A DNA stretch of 64,000 bases from Amaurobius ferox (GCA_951213105.1 OX578137.1:82196679-82260678); one strand, 5' to 3'. Counted from the first letter of the stretch, positions 12,345 through 25,320 are shown. Notes: a model not told the origin generated them from the sequence alone. Numbers and translations: made by a program.

Positions 12345-13137
12345 TCTATAACAAAAAAAATCGACGCACCAAGAAGAATTTGTCCGATTGTGATAAAAAT
12401 TGGTGGATGTGAAGAACACAGATAGAAAAAGAAACGATTGTGATTTCAGAACAATGTAATGATTTAGAGTTTGACCGTTTAGAAAGGAAAGATATCAATA
12501 AGGCGTCCACATCTGGTCTGGATGCAAGATGTCACCCGGCATGGCATAGACTGATGAAGTTCACGGAAAGTGTCCTGCGTGAGGTTTTGGCAAATTGTCT
12601 CCTATTCTCGAGCAAAATCGTCAACATTCCGCGATGGTTGCAATCGCCTTCACATAACGTCTCAAATGTGCTCTGTGGGGGAGAGATCAGGAGACCTAGC
12701 TGGCCAAGCAAATGTTGGGAAAGCTTGAAGACAATTCATAGCAACACGTGCCGTGTGCGGCCGGGCATTATCTTGTTCAAAAGTGAGTCCAAGATGTCGC
12801 AAATTGAAGGGTAACACCAGTCGTAGGCATACTGGACGTAGTAACAGCGGTCGTGTTGTGTTGTCAACGTACCTCTGTGTTGTCAGTGTGCAAGAAATGA
12901 ATACAAAGGGGCTCGGCTATCAAAGGAGATGGCATCCCAGCCCATACCCACCTGCAGATATACACCTGCTTAGATATACACCTGCTGAATGCGCAGTTCC
13001 GATGCGCTGGAGCTCCCACTATTTATTCATTGGACACCAAATATTATTCATTTGCATGTTAGCTTAAAATGTCTTTGCATAGGAAAATTCATTACAATCG
13101 GACAACTCCTTCTTGGTGCGTTGATTTTTTTGTCATA
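12345..13137 (-). mobile_element. Tc1-like element with both TIRs, internally deleted
   Basis: The termini are inverted repeats: ACAAAAAAAATCGACGCACC at the left pairs with the complement of GGTGCGTTGATTTTTTTGT at the right. Homology continues about 20 nt inward (AAGAAG..TTGTCCGATTGT). The interior encodes, on the minus strand, the C-terminal half of a Tc1-type transposase (see 12440-13060). Total length is about 0.8 kb, against roughly 1.3-1.6 kb for complete elements, so the N-terminal half is deleted. Confidence 0.85.
12440..13060 (-). pseudogene. Tc1-like transposase, C-terminal remnant
   Basis: DDE transposase that would cut and paste its element at TA sites. Reading minus: a WDAISFDSRAPL-like stretch near 12920, then FEQDNARPHTARVAMNCLQ (second catalytic Asp), FAWPARSPDLSPTEH (catalytic Glu of a DD34E-type triad), LQPSRNVDDFARE, and MPCRVTSCIQTRCG at the C-terminus. 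Stops and frameshifts interrupt it, and the DNA-binding N-terminus and first Asp are absent. Family assignment is secure. It cannot be active. Confidence 0.85.
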
Positions 13138-13157
13138 TATATATATATATATATATA
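13134..13157. repeat. (TA)n microsatellite
   Basis: Short TA tract at the right end of the Tc1-like element. Confidence 0.9.
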
Positions 13158-13263
13158 AATAGAGAGAGAATGTTTCTTTAATACGAAGCATACAAAAGGA
13201 ACATACATATATATAAATACATATATAGGAATGTCAAAAGAACAAGAACAGGTAAAATATAAA

Positions 13264-13340
13264 GTGGCCAAGGGGGTTTGACCCCTTGTTCCTGGTTATA
13301 GCCAGCTATTACACCAATGTGACACTCCCGGAGCCGATAC
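13264..13340 (+). other. Conserved structured core of pseudo-LTR (copy 3)
   Basis: Hairpin CAAGGGG-GTTTGA-CCCCTTG, then hairpin ATAGC-CA-GCTAT, then GACACTCCCGGAGCCGATAC. The second hairpin keeps pairing through an A/T pair change relative to other copies. Confidence 0.6.
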
Positions 13341-13640
13341 CTTTCTCTAGCATAATCTCCATGAAACTGTCTGGAAAAAGACATAAACCTGGAGTGAAAA
13401 CAGAAGCTACGAAAATATTCAAAGAGTTATAAATGGAGTGAAAAAAGTTGAAAAAAGAAATCAATTCCCTAAGAAAATGAAGGTACCGGTATCAATTCGT
13501 CTTTAATGTTTCCTAAGTTAATTTCATTTTTAAACTATTTTCACTCCATTTATACATTTTTTAATTTACTCTTAGCTTCTGTTTTCACTCTTGGTTTATG
13601 TCTTTTGCTAGACTGTTTCATGGAAATTATGCTACAGGAT

Positions 13641-13720
13641 GGTGTCGGCTCCGGGAGTGTTTCTTTGGTGTAATAGCTGGCTATAACAGGGAACAATGGG
13701 TCACAATCCCCCTTGGCCAC
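13641..13720 (-). other. Conserved structured core of pseudo-LTR (copy 4)
   Basis: Minus strand: CAAGGGG-GATTGTGA-CCCATTG (one mismatch), ATAGC-CA-GCTAT, then ACACTCCCGGAGCCGACACC. Confidence 0.6.
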
Positions 13721-13845
13721 TTAGTATTTTACCTTCTTATTCTTTTGACATACTTGGCATAAGAGAGCAATATTGCTCCATTTTAGCTCGGTTACTTGTT
13801 TATATTATTTGAAATGTGCTAAGTTTTGTCTTTTTGTATATTCAC

Positions 13846-14070
<225 letters not shown>

Positions 14071-14838
14071 CATCTTAAAGAGTGATAATACTTAGGAGAA
14101 ACGACATCTTTAAAATTAATTACTAACATTTATTTCGAAAATGTACAAATATTGAGCAAATATTGAACAAATATTTATATTTAATGAACAGCGTAGGTAT
14201 GCACTGAGATTACTTTACTTCTAAATATCACTAAGATTACTTTACTTCTTCCAACGAAAAGGAAAATATTTTAATCGAAAATTTCACTCTGTATTTTAAG
14301 GAAATTGAACAAAGATGAATAAAGCCTGAAACTATAAAATGCGAATAAAATTAAATATATGTATGTGTTCATCTCACTGTTTAATTTTTCATTTTCGATA
14401 TTAATCATTTATTCAAACGCACAACGATTTGTGTACTTTTCAGTAAATGAAAAGATTTTTCTAACTCTTCAATTTTAGTAAAATATTTAAAGTTATTAGA
14501 ATAAACACATTGCATTATTTCACTAAACCTGCGATATATGTCTGATAGGGAAAAAAAGGAGCAGTAAGATATTTTATATAGAACTTTGATTTATGCAGTA
14601 CGAAATTGGAATGCATGAATTGAAACAGTACAAATTACAGTTTTGTATGCACGAAATGTGCGCTACTGCAGAAATTGTGCTTTACAGCACAGTATGGTAG
14701 ATCCAACAAAAATTGAAAACAGAAATCGCTTTATAATATAATCTTAAAATTTCATCAATCATTCTACCATCAATCAGTCTACCAGTAACCGCGTTTGTAT
14801 TTTTTTCTGCTTGTCATCTGTTCCAATCCATAAAAAAA
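14071..14838. other. No recognisable feature
   Basis: AT-rich, stop-dense. A local 26-bp tandem copy of AGATTACTTTACTTCT lies around 14206-14250. Confidence 0.5.
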
Positions 14839-15589
14839 TCTGATGTGGGCAGCACATGAATTTCCTTATATAATGCAATAAATGTACTACATTTACAGCC
14901 AAAAAAAAAACTTATAGTAGATACTCGTCGTCGTATAGTCGTCAATTAGTCGTCATTTTCATTGATTTTGCGTCATTTTTAACTATTTGGCGAGATTTTC
15001 GTTAATTTGGCAACATTTAAAAAGCCGCCAAGTTGGCGACATTCCACTAAATTTGTCGCCAAAATTTCGCCAAGACTTATGGAAGGAGAAATAAGTTATT
15101 CTTATAGCAGATAAAGAACTATTAGCATTCAAATAAAAAAGTATTACTCAAAGTATCTTTTCTCATGAAAGGAACGAGATAAATCCACGAAAATGATATC
15201 ACCAAATTTATCGTACGGTATTACATATGAAAAGTGAAAATGTTTCTCGACAGTTAATATATGTTTTTTTTAATTTATGGGATTGTTTGATAAATGAATT
15301 TGAAAAATGTGCAATATCTCGAGAACGGTTCATGATAGCGTTCTACAGTTTATGCCAATTGTTTTCTAAGGAAAAATTACATAAGAAATGTCTTTTTGCG
15401 TAACTTTATTAAAGGTTTTGATTTTTGAATGATTTTTTCAAAATTTCCCTAGAAAATTTAGGGGAGTTTTGGACATTCGATTGTGTTTTAAAACAATATA
15501 CTTCCATTGTTCACGGATTGTCATTTTTGCACCAAATTTCATTCGAATCGCTCCATTCGTTCATGAGATATCGTCTCCACAGTCTCACT

Positions 15590-15631
<42 letters not shown>

Positions 15632-15880
15632 TACTTCCACACACACACTCACACACTCACACACACACACATACATACTTTCACACACACATACATACTT
15701 TCACACACACACACACCTACATATTTTCACACACACACACACACACACAGACATCACTTCAAAAATGTTCGATTCGTGATCAAGGATGCTTGAAACGTGC
15801 TCTCCCGTCGAAAACTCGAATTCGAATTTTCGACCCCGGCACAATATTTTCCTTATACATTATGTATATAAGGAAAGTAA
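14839..15880 (+). mobile_element. Family A dispersed element (short form), complete
   Basis: Starts TCTGATGTGGGCAGCACATG after an A-run and ends ..TATACATTATGTATATAAGG AAAGTAA. Same internal order as the 7480 copy, with an expanded CA/CACT/CATA microsatellite at 15592-15750. Confidence 0.9.
15592..15750. repeat. (CA)n-rich compound microsatellite inside family A
   Basis: CA repeats broken by TACATACTTTC and ACTC units. A His/Thr-rich frame through it is an artefact. Confidence 0.95.
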
Positions 15881-16935
15881 TACATTATTTGACTTTTATG
15901 TATTTGATTCTAAATCAGTTATATTCCAAATTATTTTCCATTTTATTCATTTTCCATGTTTTTCGTTGTTGCCAAACATGTGTCGCTAGTTTCAATTCAT
16001 GGATTACACCTTTCTTAAAACCAGTGTCATACCATGTATTAAGTCATCAACTCACTCACATATATTTCCTGATTTACAAGTCTACATTGCATCAGGAAAT
16101 GTTATAGTATTACTATGAAGTATTATTATCCCTTTTATTTTCAATATATTATGTAGTGTGCCAATTGCATTAAAAAGGAAAACGAAATAAAAATAAAATC
16201 TGTACCACCAGAAAATTAGAAAATGAAAGTTATCTGTTATCGATAATGTCATGTCCTAGTCACCCTGGAAGTCCTGAATTATTTTTCAAAACATCTGAAA
16301 ATATACCCCTAATGCATTTTTCACTCTGATTATTCCTTGAAAAAGAAGTGGAATTTTTGGAATTTTATAATAATCATTTTTATGTTTAATCTTAGACCAT
16401 TTCAATCTCTCTATGGTAATTTCAAAAGCATTTCAAAAATATTTTTACACTATGACCGGTTATTATCAAGAACTAATATTTTAATATAATAATTATATTT
16501 TTTTATTTTCCATTCAAAAATCTGCGACATAATACCGCCGGAGAAATACTTTATTTTCAGTTAAAAAGAACATATATAACTTTCTTATGACGGAACAAGA
16601 AAGAAACAAATTACTTAATTTAAAAGTTTACAGCTTTTCCTCTCTTCCTCTCAAAAGAATGCTCCTTTTCGAGTCTTGAAATTTATGTGTAAAACTTGGG
16701 ACAAGATTAATTCACGGTATAAAGTCCTTGGGATTTCTTGAACGAAAAGTCGTAAGAAGTTTGAGAACAGATTTTATTTCGTTCCGGGGCGGATGTGTGA
16801 TTAAATTGAATGTAGAGGTACGAATCAGTATAAAATAATTTTACCATTTTCGGGATTCGGAAATATGTTTCAAAGGTAGTGTATAGCACAGGTGAATCCC
16901 CTGTGATTGTGTTAGACATTTGAATAGACAACAAA

Positions 16936-16942
<7 letters not shown>
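15881..16942. other. No recognisable feature
   Basis: AT-rich. A minus frame at 16707-16934 has mixed composition but no motif. Confidence 0.5.
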
Positions 16943-17014
<72 letters not shown>

Positions 17015-17035
17015 GTATATATATTTATATATATT
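16943..17035. repeat. (TA)n microsatellite
   Basis: TA tract with TATG and TTTA variants at its right end. Confidence 0.97.
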
Positions 17036-17965
17036 CATAGTTGAACTAGTTGATATTATAATATGAATTCTAATTTCTCTACTTTCGATTTAGTTAAAAA
17101 TGTATCTAAGTTACATCTAACTCTTAATTAAATGGTTCACATAAATGATCAATTAAATGATCAAATAATTCTACTTTTCCTAAAATTTACGTGAGAAGTA
17201 ATAAAGTTAATATAGTGAAATAGTTGTAAAAAATGCATAGATATGTTTTTTTAATTATATGAAGTCTGTAGACAAATTTTTTGTTACATGTTTCCCTCAA
17301 ACAAATATCAATTTCTAAGTAAATATGAATTCTCCATTTTCACAAAGAAATAAAGATCGACGCAAAAATATTCTACATGTTTGAAAGGAAAGTATGTGGG
17401 CCAATCCATGTCAATTTGTCCAGCAGTTCCAGCTTGACTATTTTAATTGTGTGTATATGTGATCACCCCTTTTCCTAGATTTTATAACTACCTGTATTTT
17501 ATTTCTGATTCTTTTTATTAAAAATGGCAGCTATATGGGAATCGCGGCTGATGGTGTATTTAGTCAATTTAGACTTTTACACAAGTCATTATATTTAAGC
17601 CTATTTCCGTCTAAGAACATGTTTGGGCGATCTACGGCCCGCCGATGTGCTTACTACGATCCGCACAAGAGAAGGCAATTTTTTTTAAATGTATGCCAAA
17701 ATTTATATTTCCGAACTTAGTAAATCATGCCCAAAAATCTATACCGCAAAACATAAGAAAAGTGATCATAGAAACTCTCTTTCAGTTCTTGATGAACATA
17801 TTTTTCTTTCTTGAAAGTCATTCACTCCCACTTTAACCCACAGTATGAAGCATTGCTGGAAGCTTAATCACAGTTTCAATTATCTCATACTCCATCATTT
17901 TAAATTTTATCAATTCACTTAATGCTTTATTCTGTTAACAATTCACTTAACGCTAACTTTAATAG
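17036..17965. other. No recognisable feature
   Basis: Mixed AT-rich sequence. 17535-17720 is slightly more GC-rich with an open frame, but no motif or splice evidence. Confidence 0.45.
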
Positions 17966-20405
17966 ATACTAGCAGCATACCCGTTCTTCGTACGGAGTGT
18001 ACAATATATTTAACTTAAAATTCACACTCCTGTTCAAACTCCCATAGTATACAAATTAATATTTTGAATCAAAATATTCTGTTATAATATTTAATTTAAT
18101 GCTCCTAAAATGTTTAAGAACCTCTGTTCTCGTTATACAATAATATCTTCACAGGCAGATCTGAAAATTAAAACATCCTGGCTTTTTTGTAAGCAAATTT
18201 ACACAAAATATGGAATTAAATCAATATATGCAAAATAAAAGAGTTAACATTTATCGGACTCGTACTACTTATACTCGAACATTTTAAGATATAACCTGTA
18301 TTAGTAGATCACATGTATAAATTGCAAATATTAATAAACCCCGTAATCTTTAAACTTGTAGGCAGTAATTGATTCCAATATATGCCAAAATGAAAGTGCT
18401 AAAATTATATGGGAAGATATACCCTTACTACTTATAATGTTAGTAGAAGATTACCGGTATTACTATATGAGTCTCAAAAATATTTGCCAAAATAAAACAG
18501 GTGACGTAATAAATTGAAAATATCAATAATTCCCGTAATCTTTACACCAGAAGGCCGTAATTGATTTCAATATATGCCAATAAGAGTCAAAAATGTTGCC
18601 AATATACTTGTACTACTTATATTCTCGTAGATTAGAAGATATACCAGTGCATTTGTTGAAGATTACTCGTACACCGTGCAATATATGAGCTTCAACAATT
18701 CTTGTCATAATAAAACAATGGCATTACAAATTGGAAATATCAATTATCTCCGAATCAATAATCTCCGAAAATATCAATAATAATAATGTTTAAACTTGAA
18801 GACCGTAATTCATATAATCCAGTCAAAAATTCAGTGTCAATGAATTTTATTTAATAAACATATATTTATTATTGAAATCGGAAAATATTTAATAAATATC
18901 GTCTGCCGCATAAACGCATTGGGTTTTAATCCGCTGCTAAGCGACTTGATGCCATTTGCTTCAAATAAATTAGTGGAAAAATATCGTCTGAATAATGCTA
19001 TCTCTATGAAAGGTTTGGCGAAATTTTCGCCAATGCAGCGACATTTTAAAAAATCGTCAAATTTATAGCCAAGTGGGGCTGTAGAACTGACAGCCCACTT
19101 GGCGATAAATTTGACGATTTTTTAAAATGATTATATGAACCTGCATCACAATACTATCTCCTAACAAAACACAATTAATTTCATATGTTTAGCGCAATTT
19201 TATCAATTTCAATATATTTTTTTGGATTTACAAACATTGTGTTACTAAATAGGACGGTTGCACTGACAGACAAATGCTAACGAAACATTATTTCAATACT
19301 CTGTTCTAGCAAAACAATATAAATTTCATTGATTTGCGCCGTTTTTATCAATTTGGCGACATTTCCGTTAATTCGGCAACATTTTAGAAAAGTTGCCAAA
19401 ATAGCGATATCCCGCCAAATTCGTAGCTCGGAATTTGCAGTTCTGAATAAATCATCCTGATTCCGTTTGTATACACTAAATGAAAACACTAAAATTGTAT
19501 TAGAAGATATACCCGTTCTAGTCTTTTTCTGTTTCCACAATCGGCTGAATGAGTTTATTGACTAAACATAATATATGAGTTTATTAGATAAACACAATAT
19601 ATAAGCTTAACAACTTTTTGCTAAAATAAATGAAAGTAATGTACGCAGTCCACAATTAATATAACTAAATGAAAAATCAAACCGTTAATTTATAAGATAT
19701 ATTTTTATATCCATTTATTTATTATTCAAATCGAAAAAACAATAATAAGCATTAACATGCACATTTAATTTAATTGCGCTGCCGAGCAACATGGTAGAAG
19801 ATAGAATCGTCCTCATAAAATGCTAATAGTTAAATAACCATTTTGATTTCTTAATACTTTTCACTATTGAGTAAACTGTTGAGCTTCTGAAAAATAAACC
19901 ACGGTGATAGATTTTCCATTTAAATTTATTTTTCAATCTTGCAATTTTCAAAAGTGACTAATACACGCAATAAACCCCCATTAAACTCTGAAATAAAGTT
20001 TTAATTCACTTTAACGTTTCAAACAAACAGTTTCCAACCTTTTCGCTTGGAGGAACCAGGGAGTTAATGAGTAGAACTCGTAGGAAAACGATTCGTTTTT
20101 CATTAATACATCAATGACTCCTGGATTTAGAAACTCGAAACTTGCATTAAATTTATGGGGGGCTATTTTAAGGCTATCCACGAAATTTCATTGAATTCCG
20201 ATCAGCCGTTCTCCCGTGATTATGAGACAAAGGGAAGTTTCGTTTTTCACTAATATCTCGAAAACTTAGAAACTCGAAAGATGAACTAAATTTTAAGAGG
20301 GACTATTTCAAGGCCACCCACAAAATTTCATCAAATTCGGTTCAACCGTTCTCCCATGATGATGAGACAGACAGACAGACAGATTTTCAATTTTATTTAT
20401 ATAGA
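17966..20405 (+). repeat. ~2.4 kb dispersed repeat (ACCCGT start, ATATAGAT end)
   Basis: Begins near ATACTAGCAGCATACCCGTTC and ends with CAGACAGACAGACAGA followed by ATTTATATAGATT, a start/end style common to invertebrate interspersed repeats. It contains several internal diverged repeats (GGCAGTAATTGATTCCAATA / GGCCGTAATTGATTTCAATA; AATATCAATAATTCCCG / ATATCAATTATCTCCG) and the hairpin at 19043-19128. The near-duplicate blocks CACGAAATTTCATTGAATTC and CACAAAATTTCATCAAATTC lie near its 3' end. Non-coding. Family not named with confidence. Confidence 0.5.
19043..19128. repeat. 40-nt-arm hairpin
   Basis: Left arm 19043-19082 and right arm 19090-19128 are near-perfect inverted repeats (AAAAAATCGTCAAATTTA.. 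pairs with ..TAAATTTGACGATTTTTT; CCAAGTGGGGCTGT with ACAGCCCACTTGG), with a 7-nt spacer. One or two mismatches and one unpaired base by eye. Confidence 0.9.
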
Positions 20406-21238
20406 TTTATGATGATTTTATTTTCTGGATAATACAATAATTAAATAAATTTTTAAAATAAAATAATGAATACAAGTTTTTGGTTGAAATGTTTTTGTTT
20501 TTTCATTTGGATCTCCTGTATGCAAGATTTTCCGTCCTTGTTTTAGGTACATTGTTCATAATCCATTACCTTAATAAGAACCTAAGAAAAAATTTGATTA
20601 TGCACAGTCTGCCTAGATTGTTTTTCTATTACTATTATGTTTGACATTCACTTTTCAGATTGTTACAATATTATTATTCATATCATAATTTTTATAGGAA
20701 AAGGGATGTGTCAGATCCGATTTTTTTACAAATACCTGTGTACTGATACTCAATATTCACCGAGTGTAAAGTTTTGTAGTTGTGGCATTATTTTATTATG
20801 GACACGCAGAAATGGACGTTTTTCATTTTTCCATTATATTTAGAGTTAAATATTTCTATTAGAGGACCTGATAAAATCTGACATGTAGACATAGTAAATT
20901 CATGCATAATAGTAAACTAGAATGACAATTATGTGTTTGAACTTCAGTCAAGACAGGAAAGGTGAAAGAAAACATTATCTCAGTATTAGTCCGAAAGCAA
21001 CAAAATTCGGTTTTATCATTTCTAACTTGATGTCAAAATTGATATTTTTTGTGAAAACCGTTGCTAATAATCAATCATTTTTCTTTATAATTATTAGCTA
21101 ATTGAAAAGCAGATATATTTATTGAGCTAGGGAAAATAAAATGACAAAAAAGGGATGAAGGAACTGTAAAATATAATTATAGATATTTATATAGAGGGTG
21201 GAAACAGAAGTGTTTTTATATGTTACATATATTGAGTT
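20406..21238. other. No recognisable feature
   Basis: AT-rich, stop-dense. No shared repeat recognised. Confidence 0.5.
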
Positions 21239-21710
21239 GAATTAGTATGGAAGAGCGGCAACAGGCAGAAACTTCTGCTGCGATACCTATTAAATTGACG
21301 CCCAGGTGGTATAGTGGATAGCGTGTTCTGCTGCTGTCTAGAGGGCTCGGGTTCGAATCCTGAATAAGGCATGGCGGCTTGTGTGGCTACAGTAACTGGA
21401 TTTCGATCTGTTGTTGCCACGTTAATAGAATTAAAAAAAATCTACATTTCAAAGGAAAATGTCCGCAAAGTAGAATTGAATGGAAGAGCGGCAACAGGCA
21501 GAAACTTCTGCTGCGATACCTATTAAATTGACGCCCAGGTGGTATAGTGGATAGCGTGTTCGGCTGCTGTCTAGAGGGCTCGGGTTCGAATCCTGAATAA
21601 GGCATGGAGGCTTATGTGTCTACTGTAACTGGATTTCAATCTGCTGTTGCCACGTTAATTGAATTAAAATAAAAATCTGCATTTCAAAGGAAAATGCCTG
21701 CAAAGTAGAA
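21239..21710 (+). repeat. Tandem dimer of a tRNA-headed SINE-like unit (233 bp each)
   Basis: Two direct copies offset by exactly 233 nt: GGTATAGTGGATAGCGTGTT is at 21308 and 21541. Each unit has GCCCAGGTGGTATAGTGG (D-arm/A-box) and GGTTCGAATCC (a perfect B-box) about 45 nt downstream, then a non-tRNA body ending in an A-rich stretch and GAAAATG. The copies differ at only about a dozen sites. Because the 3' sequence TAGAATTGAATGG reappears after copy 2, it looks like tandem amplification rather than two insertions. Read as a tRNA, the acceptor stem (GCCCAGG..) does not pair well, so this is a SINE or pseudo-tRNA. Confidence 0.7.
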
Positions 21711-21756
21711 TTGAATGGGCAAGCTGTTAGTTATAAACAAATTAATGCCATTTAGC

Positions 21757-21850
21757 AGCTGCCTCCTGAGTCCGCACAGGTTATATCTGTCTTTTGAATC
21801 AGCACAGGTTATATCTGCCTCCTGAGCCCGCGCAGTTTATATCTGCCTCA
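21757..21850 (+). repeat. Short minisatellite
   Basis: About three ~33-nt units containing CACAGGTTATATCTG(C/T)CT and CCTGAGTCCG. Confidence 0.75.
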
Positions 21851-21859
21851 ATTACAAAC

Positions 21860-22215
21860 TTATATTAGTAAAAACCATACATAATATAATTTTTGCCAAA
21901 AAAAATAAAGTAATAAGTAGATCAGCTTAAGTATATGGTTTAAATATGGTTTTAATTTTTCTAACAGCTGAGCTTGAAATTTTGGTGATGTATCACTTAC
22001 AATTAAAACCTCTGCATAACATTTTTCGATGAATATATTTAACATTGGATATACGCATAATCAGAGTTTCCATTAGTCCTGTGATCCTCCACAGATGACT
22101 TTTTGTAAGAATTCCATATTACTATTCACTTACAGATTTAGAACATTAATACTGTAGCCATTCACGATTTTCACAAGCACTTTGTGAACTAAGTTAATGT
22201 CGCATGAACAAAAAA
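21860..22215. other. No recognisable feature
   Basis: AT-rich stretch between the minisatellite and family B. Nothing identified. Confidence 0.5.
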
Positions 22216-23203
22216 GCTTATGTGGGTAGCACATGACTTTCCCTGCAGACTCAAATTCATGTTTTCTTTATTTCTTTAATAAATCATTAAATTGAGTTTA
22301 AATGCACAAAATAACAATAAATTTTCATTTTTAATTCAATTTCTGTTTTTTATTTGGTAATTGGACATTTTTCTAAAACTGGCATAACTAAATGCGAAAA
22401 ATCTCAAATATCTTGAAAACTATTAGTCCAAGAGTAATACAGTTGTTTCTTATTATTTTCCTTATCAAAATTTACGTATAAAACAAGTATTTAATTGATA
22501 TATTTGAACATACGTAGCTTTTATTTTAGATTTTGGTGACTTTTGAGGGTCATTTCGTAAAAACAGGCAGGTTGTTCTTTTCCGAATAATACAAAAATCT
22601 AATCAGCACCAGAGTGTCCCACAACTAGCTTAACTACGAAATTTTGTCCAATTTGGTCACTTAGAATTTTAGCTAGAGTGGACACATGACATTTTTGCCA
22701 TTTCGTAAAAAAGGCAGGTTGTTCTTTTTCGATTAGTACCAAAATCTAATCAACACCAGAGTATCGTTCAAGTAACTTATCTACCAAATTTTGTGAAATT
22801 TGGTCGATTAGTATTTTAGCTAGAGTTGATACATGACATTTTTACTGGCCATTTCGCAAAAAAGAGACGGGTTCTGTTTTTACGAATCGTACCAAAAACT
22901 AATCAGCGCCAGGGTCATACCCAAGTGACTTACATACCAGGTTTTATGAAATTCGGTCCATAAGTTTTAAAGTTATAGTGGATACATACATTGCACAGAC
23001 ACACAGACACACAGGCAGGCAGACGAACAGACACACAGACAGACATACACACACAGCCACACACACAGACGTCACGCTAGAAATAGATTTTTCGTATTAT
23101 AGAGGTCTCGAATCGTGTAGATTTGTTGAAAACCAGAGTTGCGATTTTCGACATGATTCCAATACTTTCCCTATACATTACCATGCATTGCAGGGAAAGT
23201 AAA
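22216..23203 (+). mobile_element. Family B dispersed element, near-complete
   Basis: Head CTTATGTGGGTAGCACATGA (family A-like), then CTTTCCCTGCAGACTC. The interior has three diverged repeats of a ~150 nt unit (GGCCATTTCG..AAAAAGGCAGG..TAATCAGCACCAG). Then (CA/CAGA)n, CGTCACGCTAGAAATA, and a 3' hairpin ACTTTCCCT...AGGGAAAGT containing TGCAGGGAAAG. Non-coding. Confidence 0.8.
22987..23069. repeat. CACA/CAGA microsatellite in family B
   Basis: Compound CACAGACACACAGGCAGGC-type repeat. Confidence 0.9.
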
Positions 23204-25013
23204 ATTAATTTATTTCATGCCAAAGAGGAAACAATTTCTACAGTCAGCTTTATGATTCTGTAGTGGATATAGAATAAAACGTTTTTGTTTACAGTCCATA
23301 GAAAAATATTTTGAGTATCATACGAGTTACACAAAAATAAATGTGGCCAAAGCTTGTTTAAAAGGTGACTTCCAATGAATGAATATTCAATCTAACTCGT
23401 TTTTTGCAGGAAATATATAAAGGGTGAAGTATACCGTTAATAGCAAAGCAAGGAATTTGAAACTCATAAAATTACACTAGGGGAAACACTCTAAAACTGC
23501 TTAAAACTAATGTTGTTTTCAGAAATTACAAACGAAAATGAGTTTAGCTGGTGGCACAGAGGGAGAGGGGAATACGATATCGTAACCTGTCCTCAATTGG
23601 TGTGAAAACTACATTAGTTCTGCATAGAGGTCTTATTAAAAAACGCAATCCAACAATTTTATCCCCCATTCAGCACACACACACACACACACACAGACGC
23701 ACACTACTTTCTTTCAAAAATCTTGGCTACGCTTATGCAAATAAAGAATGTGCTAGGTGGTCTTTTAGTAGAAGAGTGAAGCGTATATGAATCAATCAAA
23801 GATCACAAATTGTGCCACCTCTATGCATAAAATGCTTCTAAATAAATGTAGCTCCCTGTAAAAGACTAAAATTGTATTTTACAGCTCCTTCATTATGATC
23901 CTGTCTTTCTTTGTTCTTCAACTCAGTAAATGTGTCTCTTTCTGTGACTAATTGATAATTTACTGTTTAGTGGGTACACTTTTTTTATAAAAAAATATCA
24001 ATGTTGTCATCAAGCCCAAAACAAAAAGAATTTCAAAAGCACAATTTTGATTGTAGATCACTATCATATATGGCTTGATTATCGGCATATTTCGGATTAT
24101 TGTTTCCTGTCTCTACCAGTTTTTTGACGATAAATATAGTGAAAAAATTAAAAAAGTTTGTTTTGAAGTACCCGTGGAAAAAAATGCGGCAGGTCTCATC
24201 TAAATAAATTCTTTATAGAAAAATAACACAGTGAAGTTTAGTGGATGTTGAGTACTATTACTTAGATATTTGTGAAAAATATTATAAACCTGGAATTTGT
24301 CTTTTCCTATAAAATGTATTCCTTGAGTCAGTTTTAACAAATTCAAAATCAAAGTTCACATTTAAATTATAATTAATCAACACTATTGTGATTAATTAAC
24401 AATCTAGGCAAATTGTGAATATTCAAATTTATAGCTTAATTTCCTCTTAAGACAATGGTTTTATAAATGCTGGTCCTAAGCCTTAAAGAAAGTGGTTTGC
24501 GTTTGCTTAAATATCCTAAAATAGCAGAATAGATCATGCGTTTATAATGACACTAATATAATACAAATGGTGCCACCATCTCTAAATAAAAAATCGCAAA
24601 AAAGTAGTTTTGAAATGTAAACATACTGCAGTGATCACATATAAAAATAAAATAAAATTTAAAAATGGTCAAACAACCAATTGCATTTTATGGATAATTT
24701 GAAATAGATTAAACCAAATATAAAGTCATTCAATATAATGCCTTTAAAGGAAAATTTAATATGCCATTCAGCAAGTAGAATTGCAAGAAAATACAAATGT
24801 GGAAAGCGTCTGAGATGATAAAGGCTTTCCTAAAATATTAGTAGAACAGAAAACCTCAATCAAACATATAAGACCAAATATACGCTCTAGAAATTCTGAA
24901 GATGAAAACGATAGACTAAATCGATTAATCACGATCCTTCGTTAGCAGATATGATCGATTTTTCTTAGTGTTTCTTAAGTACTAGGGAAGTTAATCCAAT
25001 ACTGATGGATTTT
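23204..25013. other. No recognisable feature
   Basis: AT-rich. A short (CA)n at 23672-23694 and an open but unrecognised frame at 23551-23790 overlapping it. Confidence 0.5.
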
Positions 25014-25132
25014 GTACTCGTGACAAAATCGGATTTATCATATAAATGGAACAAACATACAGTATATATGAGTTATATCAATAAATTCGTAAATGTAACC
25101 CAGCAACATTATATTTAGAACTATTGCGGATA
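25014..25132 (+). repeat. ~120 bp repeat paired with 12222-12342
   Basis: CGTGACAAAATCGGATTTATC to ATTTAGAACTATTGCGGA. Abuts (TA)n on its right. Confidence 0.65.
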
Positions 25133-25174
25133 TATATATATATATTATGTAAATATATATATATATATGTATGC

Positions 25175-25254
<80 letters not shown>

Positions 25255-25260
25255 GTATGC

Positions 25261-25320
<60 letters not shown>

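Larger units (their letters stand above)
13230..13753. mobile_element. Inverted pair of Naiad pseudo-LTRs (fold-back)
   Basis: Left arm about 13230-13480 and right arm about 13505-13753 are imperfect inverted repeats: GGCCAAGGGGG...CACTCCCGGAGCCGA...GAAACTGTCT...GTGAAAACAGAAGCTA reads left to right, then back on the other strand. Each arm holds one copy of the pseudo-LTR core. Divergence of roughly 10-15% by eye implies an old event. Complex inverted insertions are typical of Penelope-like elements. Confidence 0.75.

Noticed and set aside
21301..21372. Functional tRNA gene
   Set aside because: A and B boxes are good, but the acceptor and anticodon stems do not pair convincingly, and the unit is duplicated with a SINE-like body.
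23672..23694. CRISPR-like or satellite array
   Set aside because: Only a short (CA)n. No spaced direct repeats of CRISPR type occur in the window.
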